Source: CAZVLE01 sp964627855
Lineage (GTDB): Bacteria; Bacillota; Dethiobacteria; DTU022
Length of the DNA: 40,044 bases
Assembly: GCA_964627855.1 (NCBI GenBank)
Contig: CAZVLE010000120.1
Span: 1 to 40,044 of the forward strand
Reading direction: 5' to 3'
The notes below the pieces were generated by a model, which was given only the letters and a program-made list of their open reading frames with translations, searched no databases and had not been told where the DNA came from. A program made the position numbers and the translations under genes. Below are positions 1 through 8,766 of this stretch, in pieces (position 1 is the stretch's first letter; every line of letters starts with the position of its first letter).

Positions 1-61
1 AATAATGATTTTCAATCTCTCGAAGGTTCGCTTGATCTTTTATCGTTATAATCATGCGAGC

Positions 62-1453
62 CTACTTGAAGCAGTACTTATTGATCTTTCGGCAGGCGCT
101 ACTTTGACTGATCCCAAGCTTCTGGGCTACCTTGTAAGAACTGCCCAGGTCCCGGTAACTTCGCACAATCAACTCCCTTTCAACTTCCTCCATAACCTCC
201 GGTAATGTTTTACCGCCCGGAGCTGCCCTGGCATCGGTTATATGGGCAGGCAAGTCTTCAGGTCTAATATAATCTCCCTCTACCACCACCGTTAAATGTT
301 CCAACAGATGAATTAATTCTCTTACATTACCCGGCCAATGATAACGTTCAAAATGCTGTAGGGCTGATTGGCTTATAGACAACCTACGCTTGTGCTTGCG
401 GGCAAACTTGTTCAGGAAATGTTGGGTCAACAAGGGAATGTCCTGAAATCGTTCTCGAAGCGGAGGGATTTTTACAGATAAGACGCAGAGCCGGTAGTAG
501 AGATCTTCCCTAAAACGTCCGTTCTCAATCATGTTAAAAAGATCTTTATTGGTCGAAGCGATAATCCTGACGTCAACTTTGACCAACCTATCCGAACCGA
601 TTGGGGTAAACTCCTGTTCTTCAATAACCTGTAAAAGCTTGGGCTGAAGCCTTAAAGGCAACTCTCCGATTTCATCTAAAAATATTGTTCCCCCGCTGGC
701 AAGAGTAAAGAGCCCTATTTTACCTTTTGGATTAGCTCCTGTAAAAGCGCCCCCCTTATAACCAAACAGTTCAGATTCGAGTAAATCTTTCGGCAGGGCG
801 GCACAGTTAACCTTGAGAAACTGTTTATTGCGTCGATGATTCAAATGGTGAATGTAGCGGGCAATCAGGTCTTTTCCCGTGCCCGATTCTCCGAGAAGCA
901 AGGCAATACTGTCAGTCACGGCAATTTTATCCACCACCCTGACAACCTGCTCCATGGGGGAATTGAGCGCAAAGATTGGCTGCAGAGCATCAACTCCTAC
1001 TTCGTCATCTTTTTTTTCCGGCTCCTGGAACACCTTCTGCTCCAGCTCGGCCAGGTTTCTTTTCATATCTTCTAAAGCAGTAACATCACGTGAATTACAG
1101 ATAACCATTTCAATAGCACCATCGTCCCCAAAAATAGGTGTTGCAGTGATCATAAGCTTTTTACCAATTCCTGTTTCCTGGTCGATGGTAACACTTTTTT
1201 TCTCTCTCAGAACCATGGGTGTGACAGCAGGATAATATATACCTCTTTTTTCTAATTCCCATACACTTTTACCAATAAGCTGATCGACCGGTACGCCATA
1301 ATGTTGTTCACTCATGGGGTTGGCATAAATTGTGATACCACGTCCATCAGTTACATATATTTCGTCCCGGGAATTATCGACTATTTGTTCCAGGAACTTT
1401 AATCGCCGGCGCAGGTTCTTTATAGTTTTATTTCTTTCGGTGTCCTGACTCAT
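62..1453 (-). CDS. PAS-domain sigma54-dependent transcriptional activator
   Basis: This 463-residue protein is a bacterial enhancer-binding protein that would activate sigma54 promoters. An N-terminal PAS sensor (about residues 15-125, with 'EIYVTDGRGITIYANP') is followed by an AAA+ domain with Walker A GESGTGKD, the sigma54-contact motif GAFTGA, and Walker B GTIFLDEI. A Fis-type helix-turn-helix ends the protein (KVAQKLGISQSSACRKI). The ATG at 1453 is chosen because AGGAGAG lies just upstream; the frame stays open further upstream but has no better site. It sits downstream of a small sulfur-carrier gene and the ATPase operon, in the same direction. PAS activators of this type often control adjacent catabolic or cofactor genes; the target here probably lies to the left of the window. 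The family call is firm; the ligand is unknown. Confidence 0.93.
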   Translation of the reverse strand: MSQDTERNKTIKNLRRRLKFLEQIVDNSRDEIYVTDGRGITIYANPMSEQHYGVPVDQLIGKSVWELEKRGIYYPAVTPMVLREKKSVTIDQETGIGKKLMITATPIFGDDGAIEMVICNSRDVTALEDMKRNLAELEQKVFQEPEKKDDEVGVDALQPIFALNSPMEQVVRVVDKIAVTDSIALLLGESGTGKDLIARYIHHLNHRRNKQFLKVNCAALPKDLLESELFGYKGGAFTGANPKGKIGLFTLASGGTIFLDEIGELPLRLQPKLLQVIEEQEFTPIGSDRLVKVDVRIIASTNKDLFNMIENGRFREDLYYRLCVLSVKIPPLRERFQDIPLLTQHFLNKFARKHKRRLSISQSALQHFERYHWPGNVRELIHLLEHLTVVVEGDYIRPEDLPAHITDARAAPGGKTLPEVMEEVERELIVRSYRDLGSSYKVAQKLGISQSSACRKINKYCFK

Positions 1454-1514
1454 GATGATCTCTCCTGCAAATCGCAGCTTTTCGGATATGGGTTGTTTAT
1501 CATGCAGAGATCTC

Positions 1515-1784
1515 TTAACCGCCACAGATATAGGGAATAATCGAAACCCTATCACCATCTTTTAGTTGATGATCGAGGGCCTGATGCTTTCCGTTAACCA
1601 TAAACTCAGCGGTAAGTAAACCTTTTTTATCAAAGAGAGGATATTGAAGAAGGTCTTTCAAGGCAACAGAAAGGTGCCCGGCAAATTCGCCCAGGCTGAT
1701 AGCTTCAGCGGGCAATTCCAAAAAATGTTCATTTTTTTCGTTTTTTTTACTATATGGGGGCAACAGTCTGATTGCAAGTTTCAT
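1515..1784 (-). CDS. MoaD/ThiS-like small sulfur carrier protein
   Basis: This 89-residue beta-grasp protein begins MKLAIRLLPPY and ends in ICGG. The C-terminal di-glycine is the hallmark of MoaD/ThiS carriers, which are adenylated and thiocarboxylated to donate sulfur to molybdopterin, tungstopterin or thiazole. The segment 'VNGKHQALDHQLKDGDRVSIIP' fits the typical MoaD core before the tail. The start is uncertain. An ATG at 1841 overlaps the atpG stop (TGATG) and would allow translational coupling, but its extra 19 residues do not look like MoaD, so the ATG at 1784 is preferred although its SD is weak. In anaerobes such carriers often accompany tungsten aldehyde oxidoreductases; no such enzyme is inside this window. 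Confidence 0.75.
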   Translation of the reverse strand: MKLAIRLLPPYSKKNEKNEHFLELPAEAISLGEFAGHLSVALKDLLQYPLFDKKGLLTAEFMVNGKHQALDHQLKDGDRVSIIPYICGG

Positions 1785-1840
1785 GAATAATGTTTCTATT
1801 TGTAAGGTGAAGATCCCTTCTATTGAGGAAAATAAAATCA

Positions 1841-2746
1841 TCAGTGTGAACTCTTGTCCCGGACCGCTTTGAAACCGGAAATAATATCCAGCAATTCTTC
1901 GGTTATCGCTGCCTGACGTTCGTGCTGATAAGCTGTTCTCAACTCGGCAAGGCGCTCATTAATATTTTTTTCGGCAGCCTGCATGGCAGCAAGACGGCTG
2001 GTATTTTCAGCAGCCAGCGACAGGGCACAAGCCCGGTAGAGGGAAACAAAAAAATACTGGCGCAGTAACGCTGAAAGAAGCTGCTCTGCCGGCATGGTAA
2101 AGGTGGGCAGTGAACGAGATTGCCACTTTAATCTCGTGTTTCTGAGATGAGCCAAGTCAACTGGAAGCAGGATCTCAGAAAGGGGGCGAAAGGTACCGCT
2201 TAAGGGGCGGTTATAGAACAGGACAACTTTCTCTGCCCCTGTCTCCGAACGCCAAGCCTCAATTCTTTCCAGGAGAACCTGCACGAAAGGGGTTATGGCG
2301 CTTATTGATGTGGGCATGTTGAAAACCTGGGCCGGCCTGATTCCTTCAGCCTTAACCCGGCTGACAACCTGCTCACCAATGGCAAAGAGATTATTGTCAA
2401 AGGGTTTTCCCGCCGGCCCATCATTTTCTTCAAACCTATATTTTTTTAGCCCATAAGAAACAATTTGCTCGTTAAAACGGCCGGCCAAACCATGGTCGGA
2501 ACCAAATATAAGCATCAGAGGCAGACCGTTTTTGCCTGCCGCGGGACTGACCGGTACCTCAAAGCTTCCTGCAAGAGCAACTGAAAGTCCCAATTCAACA
2601 GTGTGGTAGTACTCATCGAGCGACTCCGCCGCTTTTTCATACTGCCGCACGCTGGTGGCAGCCAGGGCTTTCATAGTCCTGACGATTGAAGAAAGATCTT
2701 CACCGCTCGAGATGTGTTTTTGCAACGCTTCAAGGGTTACACTCAA
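1841..2746 (-). CDS. atpG: N-ATPase gamma subunit
   Basis: The 301-residue central-stalk subunit couples rotation of the membrane c-ring to the catalytic head. The N-terminal helix has the usual pattern (IVRTMKALAATSVRQYEKA), and the C-terminal helix (SRLAAMQAAEKNINERLAELRTAY, split across the conserved 'RLAAMQAA' motif) is recognisable. Sequence divergence from ordinary F-type gamma is high, as expected for the N-type. The start is TTG at 2746 with GGAGGG seven bases upstream. It is the last gene of the atpDCQRBEFAG operon, 16 bases after atpA, and overlaps the possible upstream start of the MoaD-like gene. Confidence 0.9.
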   Translation of the reverse strand: MSVTLEALQKHISSGEDLSSIVRTMKALAATSVRQYEKAAESLDEYYHTVELGLSVALAGSFEVPVSPAAGKNGLPLMLIFGSDHGLAGRFNEQIVSYGLKKYRFEENDGPAGKPFDNNLFAIGEQVVSRVKAEGIRPAQVFNMPTSISAITPFVQVLLERIEAWRSETGAEKVVLFYNRPLSGTFRPLSEILLPVDLAHLRNTRLKWQSRSLPTFTMPAEQLLSALLRQYFFVSLYRACALSLAAENTSRLAAMQAAEKNINERLAELRTAYQHERQAAITEELLDIISGFKAVRDKSSH

Positions 2747-2762
2747 AATCAGCCCTCCAGCA

Positions 2763-4328
2763 TCAATTCTCGTTTTCTGGCTGTTCGACGGTTAACAGAT
2801 GACTTTTAATTTTATCGATTATAGCTGTTCGGTCTTCTTCTGACAGCTCTTCTCCGGCTTCAATTTTCCGGCAGATCTCAGGCAAATCAGCTATTATCGC
2901 AGACCTCACTTTTTCTTCCGCTTCGGGAATATCTTCAACTTCAATAGTGTCGAATAAACCTTCTGTGACAGCAAGCAGGACAGCAATTTGCCCCGGAATG
3001 TTAAGCGGCTGCAGTTCAGGCTGGGTCAGGACCTTGCGGACCCTGCGGCCTCGTTCAATTTTGCGGCGGGTATCCTCGTCGAGACGGGTGCCGAAACGGG
3101 CAAACATCTCCAGTTCTTCAAACTGGGCATAGGAAAGGCGGAGGTCTCCGGTTACGGTCCGGTAAGCAGGCAGCTGGGTCTTTCCGCCAACCCGCGAAAC
3201 CGATTTACCAACATCAACAGCCGGAAGGTGGTTTAGCTGGAAAAGATCAGGCGAGAGATAAATCTGCCCGTCGGTAATGGAAATCAGGTTGGTTGGAATA
3301 TAGGCTGATAAATTCTGGGCCTGGGTTTCGATAATTGGCAGGGCAGTCAGCGAACCGCCACCGTATTCCTCACGCAGGTGAGTTGAACGCTCCAGAAGCC
3401 TGGAATGGAGATAGAAAATATCTCCCGGGTAAGCTTCCCGGCCGGGAGGTCTTTCCAGCAGCAGAGACAGTTCCCGGTACGAGCGGGCATGAAGGGTAAG
3501 GTCATCGTAGACAATGAGCACGTCACGCCCCTGTTCCATGAAATATTCAGCAATGGTTGTAGCAGCGTAGGGGGCAATGAAACGTAGGCCGGGGGGACCG
3601 TCCCCGGAAGCCACCACCACTATGGAATAGTCCATGGCACCAAATTTGCGCAGCTGGCCAATAAATTTGGCCACATCGGCTCCCTGCTGCCCGATAGAGC
3701 AGTAAACGCAAATCACGTTCTTATCGGCCTGGTTTATGATCGTGTCAAGGGCAATGGCTGTTTTACCGATCTGGCGATCACCGAGAATCAGTTCACGCTG
3801 ACCGCGCCCGACAGGTATAAGGGCATCGACTACCTTCAGGCCGGTTTGCAGCGGTTCTGTGACCGGTGAACGGGCCATAATGGGCGGTGCTTCTCTTTCA
3901 ATTGGCCTTCTCTCCCGAAAACTGAGTGGCCCCCTGTTGTCAAGAGGTTCAGCTGAAGCATCAATAACCCGGCCAAGCAGGCCTTCACCAACAGGAATAT
4001 CAACTACGCGCCCGGTACGCCGGACCCGATCGCCGGAAACAATACCTTCAGAACTGCCGAGCATGATCACCCCGACCTCATGAGCATCAAGATTGAAGGC
4101 TATTCCCGTTACCGTGTTGGAGAATTCTACTAACTCATCGGCTTGCACACCGGCTAAGCCGGAAACCCGGGCTATTCCGCTGCCAATGGCCCTGACCTGC
4201 CCGCTCTCTTCCAGTTGCGGCTTAGCTTCGTAACTATCGAGTGCATTTTCAACAGCCCGGTCAGCACTTTCTACAGCACCCTGCAGGAGAGAGAAAAGAG
4301 AGTTTGGCTCACTCTTCTTTTGTGCCAT
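2763..4328 (-). CDS. atpA: N-ATPase alpha subunit
   Basis: This 521-residue alpha subunit forms the alpha3beta3 head with AtpD and carries regulatory nucleotide sites. Visible features are the P-loop GDRQIGKT, the segment VYDDLTLHARSYRELSLLL, and the 'RPPGREAYPGDIFYLHSRLLER' region, which is universal in F-type alpha. The ATG at 4328 is chosen because GAGGGGGTGG lies directly upstream and MAQKKSEPN gives the normal family length; a longer upstream frame exists but lies inside atpF. The gene overlaps the end of atpF by 20 bases, consistent with translational coupling. Confidence 0.96.
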   Translation of the reverse strand: MAQKKSEPNSLFSLLQGAVESADRAVENALDSYEAKPQLEESGQVRAIGSGIARVSGLAGVQADELVEFSNTVTGIAFNLDAHEVGVIMLGSSEGIVSGDRVRRTGRVVDIPVGEGLLGRVIDASAEPLDNRGPLSFRERRPIEREAPPIMARSPVTEPLQTGLKVVDALIPVGRGQRELILGDRQIGKTAIALDTIINQADKNVICVYCSIGQQGADVAKFIGQLRKFGAMDYSIVVVASGDGPPGLRFIAPYAATTIAEYFMEQGRDVLIVYDDLTLHARSYRELSLLLERPPGREAYPGDIFYLHSRLLERSTHLREEYGGGSLTALPIIETQAQNLSAYIPTNLISITDGQIYLSPDLFQLNHLPAVDVGKSVSRVGGKTQLPAYRTVTGDLRLSYAQFEELEMFARFGTRLDEDTRRKIERGRRVRKVLTQPELQPLNIPGQIAVLLAVTEGLFDTIEVEDIPEAEEKVRSAIIADLPEICRKIEAGEELSEEDRTAIIDKIKSHLLTVEQPENEN

Positions 4329-5127
4329 CAGCGGCCACCCCCTCGGTTGCTGTTCCCGGTACTTTCCTGTCCAATTCCTTAATGATCTCTTTTTCAATAT
4401 CGTCCAGATAGCTGTCAATACTCCAGGCCAGGCTATAATCGCCGGCGTCGAGTTCAAGTCCGCAAATCAGATTCGGGTCGGTCTTAGTGGTAATTTTCAG
4501 GCCATCAGCAGGAACAGAAATGATTTTTTCAAGATCTTTTTTCAGGGCATCAACCTTACCTTCGGGTGGATCAAAGGCAGTGCGCAGGATCACTTCATGA
4601 TCAGCCGAAGCAATTGACTGCTCCAGCTCTGCCCTCTCTTCGTCAGGCAGCCGGCCGGCTTTTTCCAGGAAAAAGTTCCAGGTTAATGCTTCAAGACGGG
4701 TGTCGGCCAGGTCTTCAAGGCAGCGACGGGCGACAGTACAGGCCTGCCGGGCAATCCGGCGGCGCAGTTCATCGATAAAAGTTTCTTTCTCCCGCTCAAA
4801 ATCATCTTCCCAGCGTTTCCTGGTTTGTTCAACTTCACTGCGTGCTTTTTGTAATAGTTCATGTTTCTCTTCCCCGGCAGCAGTGCGGGCTTTTTCAAGC
4901 AACATCTCTTTTTCTTCTTCCAGTTCGGCTGTTTTGCGGTTGTAGATATCTGATTCTTCTTCCGCTTTCAGCTTCAATGCTGTTGCTTCTTCTTCTCGCT
5001 CCACAATTCTGCGTTCCCTTTCATCCATCATTCGAATAATCGGTCCATAGAGAAAAAGGCGCAGCAAAAAAACCAGTACGAGAAAATTGATAATCTGAAA
5101 AATAATCGTATACCAATCAATAATCAT
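4309..5127 (-). CDS. atpF: N-ATPase b subunit with delta-like C-terminus
   Basis: The 272-residue peripheral-stalk protein has one N-terminal membrane helix (IIFQIINFLVLVFLLRLFLYGP) and then a long charged coiled coil (about residues 35-150). The C-terminal third, with 'KIISVPADGLKITTKTDPNL' and 'ICGLELDAGDYSLAWSIDSYLDDI', resembles the C-terminal end of the F-ATPase delta/OSCP subunit, which normally reads 'DPxLIGGxxxxxGDxxxDxSxxxxL'. No atpH gene is present in the operon, so this protein probably does both jobs. Ordinary b is about 160-170 residues. The domain similarity is my reading of the sequence, not a search result. Confidence 0.88.
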   Translation of the reverse strand: MIIDWYTIIFQIINFLVLVFLLRLFLYGPIIRMMDERERRIVEREEEATALKLKAEEESDIYNRKTAELEEEKEMLLEKARTAAGEEKHELLQKARSEVEQTRKRWEDDFEREKETFIDELRRRIARQACTVARRCLEDLADTRLEALTWNFFLEKAGRLPDEERAELEQSIASADHEVILRTAFDPPEGKVDALKKDLEKIISVPADGLKITTKTDPNLICGLELDAGDYSLAWSIDSYLDDIEKEIIKELDRKVPGTATEGVAADGTKEE

Positions 5128-5167
5128 AGCAGAACTCCCCTGTTTGCAGCTTCTCTACCCACCCCTG

Positions 5168-5434
5168 CTATTGCAGGAAATAATTCCAGAAGGGGTTGGC
5201 AAAAATTAGAATCATCGTTACCACGAAGCAATAGATTGCCGTTGATTCGATCATGGCCAACCCGACAAAAAGGGTCCGGGTTATAGTATTGGCCTCATCG
5301 GGTTGCTGGGCTATCGAACTCAAAGCCTGCGAAACTGCGCGACCCTGACCAAGAGCTGGACCGATCGATCCAAAAGCAATGGTCAGCCCGGCAGTGGCAA
5401 TAGAAATGATGCCAATTAAACTTAAGCTTTCCAT
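5168..5434 (-). CDS. atpE: N-ATPase c subunit with Na+-binding signature
   Basis: This 88-residue two-helix proteolipid forms the rotor ring. The full Na+ ligand set known from the Ilyobacter tartaricus c-ring (Q32, E65, S66, T67, Y70) is present here as Q30 (in GQGR), E63, S64, T65 and Y68 (in MIESTAIYCF). The same spacing is kept with an offset of two. Proton-type c subunits lack the S-T and Q/Y combination. The ring is therefore predicted to translocate Na+. The start at 5434 has an AGGAGAGG site. It lies between atpB, whose stop is one base away, and atpF. Confidence 0.96.
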   Translation of the reverse strand: MESLSLIGIISIATAGLTIAFGSIGPALGQGRAVSQALSSIAQQPDEANTITRTLFVGLAMIESTAIYCFVVTMILIFANPFWNYFLQ

Positions 5435-5435
5435 A

Positions 5436-6131
5436 TCACTTTACCTCTCCTTTTTTCTCTAATTCCTGGCGGGCTGTGTTAGCCGAAGCGATGTAAACCA
5501 TGGCCAGGATGGCGAAAATATAAGCTTGAATTAAGCCGGTCAGCAGGCCCAAAGCCTGCATAACCACCGGGAAAACCAGCGGGGTGATGGTCAGTAGAAT
5601 GGCAACGATGATTGTGCCGCTCATCATGTTTCCGTAAAGTCGAACAGCCAGAGCCATGGTGCGGCTCAGTTCACCGATTATATTGAAGGGCAGCATAAAA
5701 AAAGTAGGTTGCAAGTATTGTTTAAAATAGTTGAGCGCACCCTGCCCGGCAATACCAAAAATGGGCACAGCTATGAAGACACAAATAGCCAGGGCCGCTG
5801 TAGTTGAAAGGGAACTGGTCGGTGGTATGTAACCGGGTACAATGGCCAGGATATTCGATATGGCAATAAAAATAAAGAGGGTGCCGACAAAGGGCAGGTA
5901 CGGACCGGGATCCTGGCGACTTACCTCACGAATCTGGCTCTTGATGCCGGCTACAAGCACTTCAAGCAGATTCTGCCAGCGTGAAAGCTCTCCCTCGGCC
6001 GTCAATTTCCTGGTAACCAGCCAAGAGCCGAAAGTTAGAATGAAGATGACCAGCCAGGTAAAAAAGATGGTGGCATTGATTTTGAACCAACCCAACTGGA
6101 AGTAAAGGATTTCGTCAGGATTAATGGTCAT
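5436..6131 (-). CDS. atpB: N-ATPase a subunit
   Basis: This 231-residue integral membrane stator forms the two ion half-channels against the c-ring. The essential arginine is in the helix 'GELSRTMALAVRLYGNMMSG', and five to six hydrophobic segments are visible. The start codon overlaps the atpR stop (ATGA-type four-base overlap), so the two are probably translationally coupled. Length and motif match the a subunits of F/N-type enzymes. Confidence 0.95.
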   Translation of the reverse strand: MTINPDEILYFQLGWFKINATIFFTWLVIFILTFGSWLVTRKLTAEGELSRWQNLLEVLVAGIKSQIREVSRQDPGPYLPFVGTLFIFIAISNILAIVPGYIPPTSSLSTTAALAICVFIAVPIFGIAGQGALNYFKQYLQPTFFMLPFNIIGELSRTMALAVRLYGNMMSGTIIVAILLTITPLVFPVVMQALGLLTGLIQAYIFAILAMVYIASANTARQELEKKGEVK

Positions 6132-6418
6132 TCTTTCACCTCAGATTGCAGTTCATTTGTTTTCAGCTTATAGGCCAGCAAAGTGCGGGCAACGATAAAT
6201 CCGGCCAGCGCTGCAAGCAGGTAGCGCCAGTCTGCTCTCAGCAGCAAAAAAAACCCGGCCAAAACCACGGCGACACGCATTATGAAACTAAGCAGAACCA
6301 GCAGGTAGGGATAAGTTATACCGGTAATTTTCTGCACAGTCAACCAGAGGCCACCGAAATAGAAAAATCCGAGTAATATGCCGACCAGCGTAGAGAGAAT
6401 TAAGTAGAACCAGAACAT
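6128..6418 (-). CDS. atpR: N-ATPase accessory membrane protein AtpR
   Basis: This 96-residue protein has three hydrophobic helices and arginines within the membrane region (FIMRVAVVLAG, LLRADWRYLL). Its place between atpQ and atpB is diagnostic for N-ATPase operons, where AtpR is a defining component proposed to help c-ring assembly or ion supply. The start at 6418 has GGAGGG eight bases upstream. About 110 bases separate it from the atpQ stop; that stretch holds no gene I can see. The assignment rests on position and topology together. Confidence 0.85.
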   Translation of the reverse strand: MFWFYLILSTLVGILLGFFYFGGLWLTVQKITGITYPYLLVLLSFIMRVAVVLAGFFLLLRADWRYLLAALAGFIVARTLLAYKLKTNELQSEVKE

Positions 6419-6529
6419 GCTTGGTGCCCTCCATAATTAACCGGCTGAAGTTCTTATGGCCATGGCCCGCCATGCCCCTACATTCAGCATTTTGTTCTCT
6501 TCAAGACATATTTTATGCAAAAGCTTATT

Positions 6530-6862
6530 TCAGTCTTCTTCACCATCATTACTGTCACTTTCATCGAGACGGCTTTCCCGGTTGACCCAGTACCAGGCAT
6601 TCATGCAGCCCACGATTAAACCGATGAAAAGAAATGTTAATGTCCATGAATAAGGACTTGGCCAGGTACGGTCCACCCAGACCCCTATCACTACGCCAAT
6701 AATTGTCGTCATCGCTACGGTCCAACCAACCACCCCAAACATGCCAACGCCAAACCAGATGTTGCGTTCACGGGTGCGGCGTGCTCTGGCTTTCCTGGTT
6801 GCTTTCCTGCCGACAGTGCCACTGAGCTGTTTTCCTTTATCTGTCTCATCATTGCCGCTCAT
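6530..6862 (-). CDS. atpQ: N-ATPase accessory protein AtpQ (AtpI-like)
   Basis: This 110-residue protein starts with a very basic tail (GRKATRKARARRTRERN) and has two membrane helices (about residues 35-60 and 68-90), with the family pattern 'GVVIGVWVDRTWP' between them. It ends in an acidic tail (DESDSNDGEED). This matches the AtpI-like AtpQ protein of N-ATPase operons. The start overlaps the atpC stop by four bases. It probably assists assembly of the rotor or divalent-cation handling, as suggested for AtpI. Confidence 0.85.
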   Translation of the reverse strand: MSGNDETDKGKQLSGTVGRKATRKARARRTRERNIWFGVGMFGVVGWTVAMTTIIGVVIGVWVDRTWPSPYSWTLTFLFIGLIVGCMNAWYWVNRESRLDESDSNDGEED

Positions 6863-7260
6863 CTTTGTCCTCCTCCCAGGCGTGTAAAGCGGCGAAGCGT
6901 GTCTGCTTCAAGCCTGGCCATGACCGTGCGGGCTTTTTTTTCGTTTTCTCCCAAAACCATTAGTTCATTCCTTACCGTATCTTCCAGTTCTTCGAGGTCA
7001 TCACCGGGTATTGCCCTTGTGGCCGATATAAGAACCTGCTCTCCCTGCTTGACCAATACCCCTTCATCAAGGGCAATAAAATATTCATCGTCGTCTAAAG
7101 TGATGTAAGAAAAAATACCGGGAACAAGGGCAGCGACGAAATCTATATGACGCGGTAAAATGGTGAAGAAACCGTTTTCCGCTTCTGCTGTTAGCTGCAT
7201 GACCTCTTCTTCTAAAAAAACTTCGGCCGGCAGCAGGATTTTAAGAATCAGCTTAAACAC
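6859..7260 (-). CDS. atpC: N-ATPase epsilon subunit
   Basis: The 133-residue epsilon subunit has the N-terminal beta-sandwich (LKILLPAEVFLEEEVMQLTAE, 'NGFFTILPRHIDFVAAL') and a C-terminal helical hairpin (ARTVMARLEADTLRRF). It seals the foot of the central stalk and can inhibit hydrolysis. The start is taken as GTG at 7260; the SD (GGGAG) is unusually close to it, so initiation a few codons downstream is possible. It follows atpD by nine bases and overlaps atpQ by four. Confidence 0.93.
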   Translation of the reverse strand: MFKLILKILLPAEVFLEEEVMQLTAEAENGFFTILPRHIDFVAALVPGIFSYITLDDDEYFIALDEGVLVKQGEQVLISATRAIPGDDLEELEDTVRNELMVLGENEKKARTVMARLEADTLRRFTRLGGGQR

Positions 7261-7269
7261 TCCCGCTTT

Positions 7270-8766
7270 TTAGTCTACCTGCTCCCTGACTGTCGAGCCG
7301 GTTTCATTTTCAACTTCGCCCTCTTCTAAACTGTCATAACCTTGATCTTCTGTTGCTTTTGCTTTAGCGGATTTCTTTTTAATATCACTGATTTTGCCAA
7401 GCATGTAGAGATCCGATTCCGGGCGTTCAGCAAACTCGTCGTTTAAAATCCTTTCACATCCATCAAGGGCATCTGCCAGGTCAACCACCCGGCCACCCAG
7501 GCCGGTAAATTGCTCGGTAGTTACAAAGGGCTGGGTCAGGAAACGCTCCAGGCGGCGGGCCCTGTTAACAACCTGACGGTCATCCTGGGAAAGTTCTTCC
7601 AGACCGAGCATAGCAATAATATCTTTCAATTCTTCATACTCGGCAAGGTTGCGCCTCACTTCCTGGGCAACCCTGTAGTGACGCTCGCCAACCACGAGAG
7701 GGGTCAACATTTTTGACCAGGAGCGCAGGGGGTCTACTGCCGGGTAGAGTCCCTCGCTGGCCCTTTTACGCGAAAGGATGATGGAAGCGGAGAGATGGGC
7801 AAAAGTATGAGTAGCCGAGGGATCGGTAAAATCATCGGCCGGGACATAAACCGCCTGGATCGAAGTTATCGCTCCGGTTGCCGTGTTTGATATTCGCTCC
7901 TGCAGCTCGGCAATTTCTGTCGAGAGGGTTGGCTGGTAACCGACCCGTGAAGGCATCTTGCCGAGCAGGCCGGAAACTTCCGATCCGGCCTGGACAAAGC
8001 GAAAAATGTTATCTATTAAAAGCAGAACATCCTGTTTGTCCTCATCCCGAAAATACTCGGCCATGGTCAGCGCTGAATGGCCAACCAGGTAGCGGGCTCC
8101 CGGAGGCTCATTCATCTGACCAAAGATCATTACAGTATTATCGAGAACACCTGCTTCTTTAATATCGCGATAAAGCTCTTCCGCTTCCCGGGAACGTTCA
8201 CCGATACCACAAAAGATGCTAACCCCCTCGTATTTGCCGACCGTGTTATTAATCAGTTCGGTAATCAATACTGTTTTACCAACGCCGGCTCCGCCAAAGA
8301 GTCCGGCCTTTCCTCCCCTTTCAAGGGGAGTGAGCAGGTCTATAGCCTTGATTCCGGTTTCAAATATTTCCGAGGAGGTCACCCTCCTGCTAATCGGTAC
8401 CGATGGTAGGTGGATGTCCCTTCTTTCGATATCGACCAGAGGCTCCTTTTCATCGATTGTCTCACCAAAAACATTAAACATGCGCCCGAGAACAGGCTTG
8501 CCTACGGGCACACGGATCATTTCCCGGCAATCAATGACCGGGTCTCCTCTTCGCAAACCACTGGTCGAGTTAAGGGCAATGCCGCGTGCCATTGCGTTTT
8601 GATGATGAGATACAATTTCAATTACAACGTTCCTGTCAGGCCCTGCTTCAACCCTGCCATGTAGTGGCGGCAGTGTCTGCGGAAAACAGACATCAACTAC
8701 ACTTCCGCGAACCGCTTTTACAGTCCCTGTATGATCTCCCGGAGGATTAGCAGCTTTATTTTTCAC
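7270..8766 (-). CDS. atpD: N-ATPase beta subunit, catalytic
   Basis: The 498-residue catalytic subunit opens the operon. The P-loop GGAGVGKT, the catalytic glutamate region GERSREAEELY, and the DELSEED-equivalent region near 'LGLEELSQDD' are visible. The first two match F-type beta closely. A roughly 30-residue charged C-terminal extension (after KISDIKKK) is longer than usual. The start is GTG at 8766 with GGGAG about ten bases upstream. Having beta and epsilon first, rather than last as in standard F-ATPase operons, is typical of the N-type. I could not identify a convincing promoter in the 150 bases upstream. Confidence 0.96.
   Translation of the reverse strand: MKNKAANPPGDHTGTVKAVRGSVVDVCFPQTLPPLHGRVEAGPDRNVVIEIVSHHQNAMARGIALNSTSGLRRGDPVIDCREMIRVPVGKPVLGRMFNVFGETIDEKEPLVDIERRDIHLPSVPISRRVTSSEIFETGIKAIDLLTPLERGGKAGLFGGAGVGKTVLITELINNTVGKYEGVSIFCGIGERSREAEELYRDIKEAGVLDNTVMIFGQMNEPPGARYLVGHSALTMAEYFRDEDKQDVLLLIDNIFRFVQAGSEVSGLLGKMPSRVGYQPTLSTEIAELQERISNTATGAITSIQAVYVPADDFTDPSATHTFAHLSASIILSRKRASEGLYPAVDPLRSWSKMLTPLVVGERHYRVAQEVRRNLAEYEELKDIIAMLGLEELSQDDRQVVNRARRLERFLTQPFVTTEQFTGLGGRVVDLADALDGCERILNDEFAERPESDLYMLGKISDIKKKSAKAKATEDQGYDSLEEGEVENETGSTVREQVD

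Noticed and set aside
1..61. Start of a plus-strand gene at the left edge
   Set aside because: A short frame begins at base 5, but it overlaps the end of the sigma54 activator and has no SD or motif.
8313..8330. Perfect inverted repeat CTCCCCTT-TC-AAGGGGAG
   Set aside because: It lies inside atpD, where the residues are conserved, so the symmetry is probably a codon-level coincidence.
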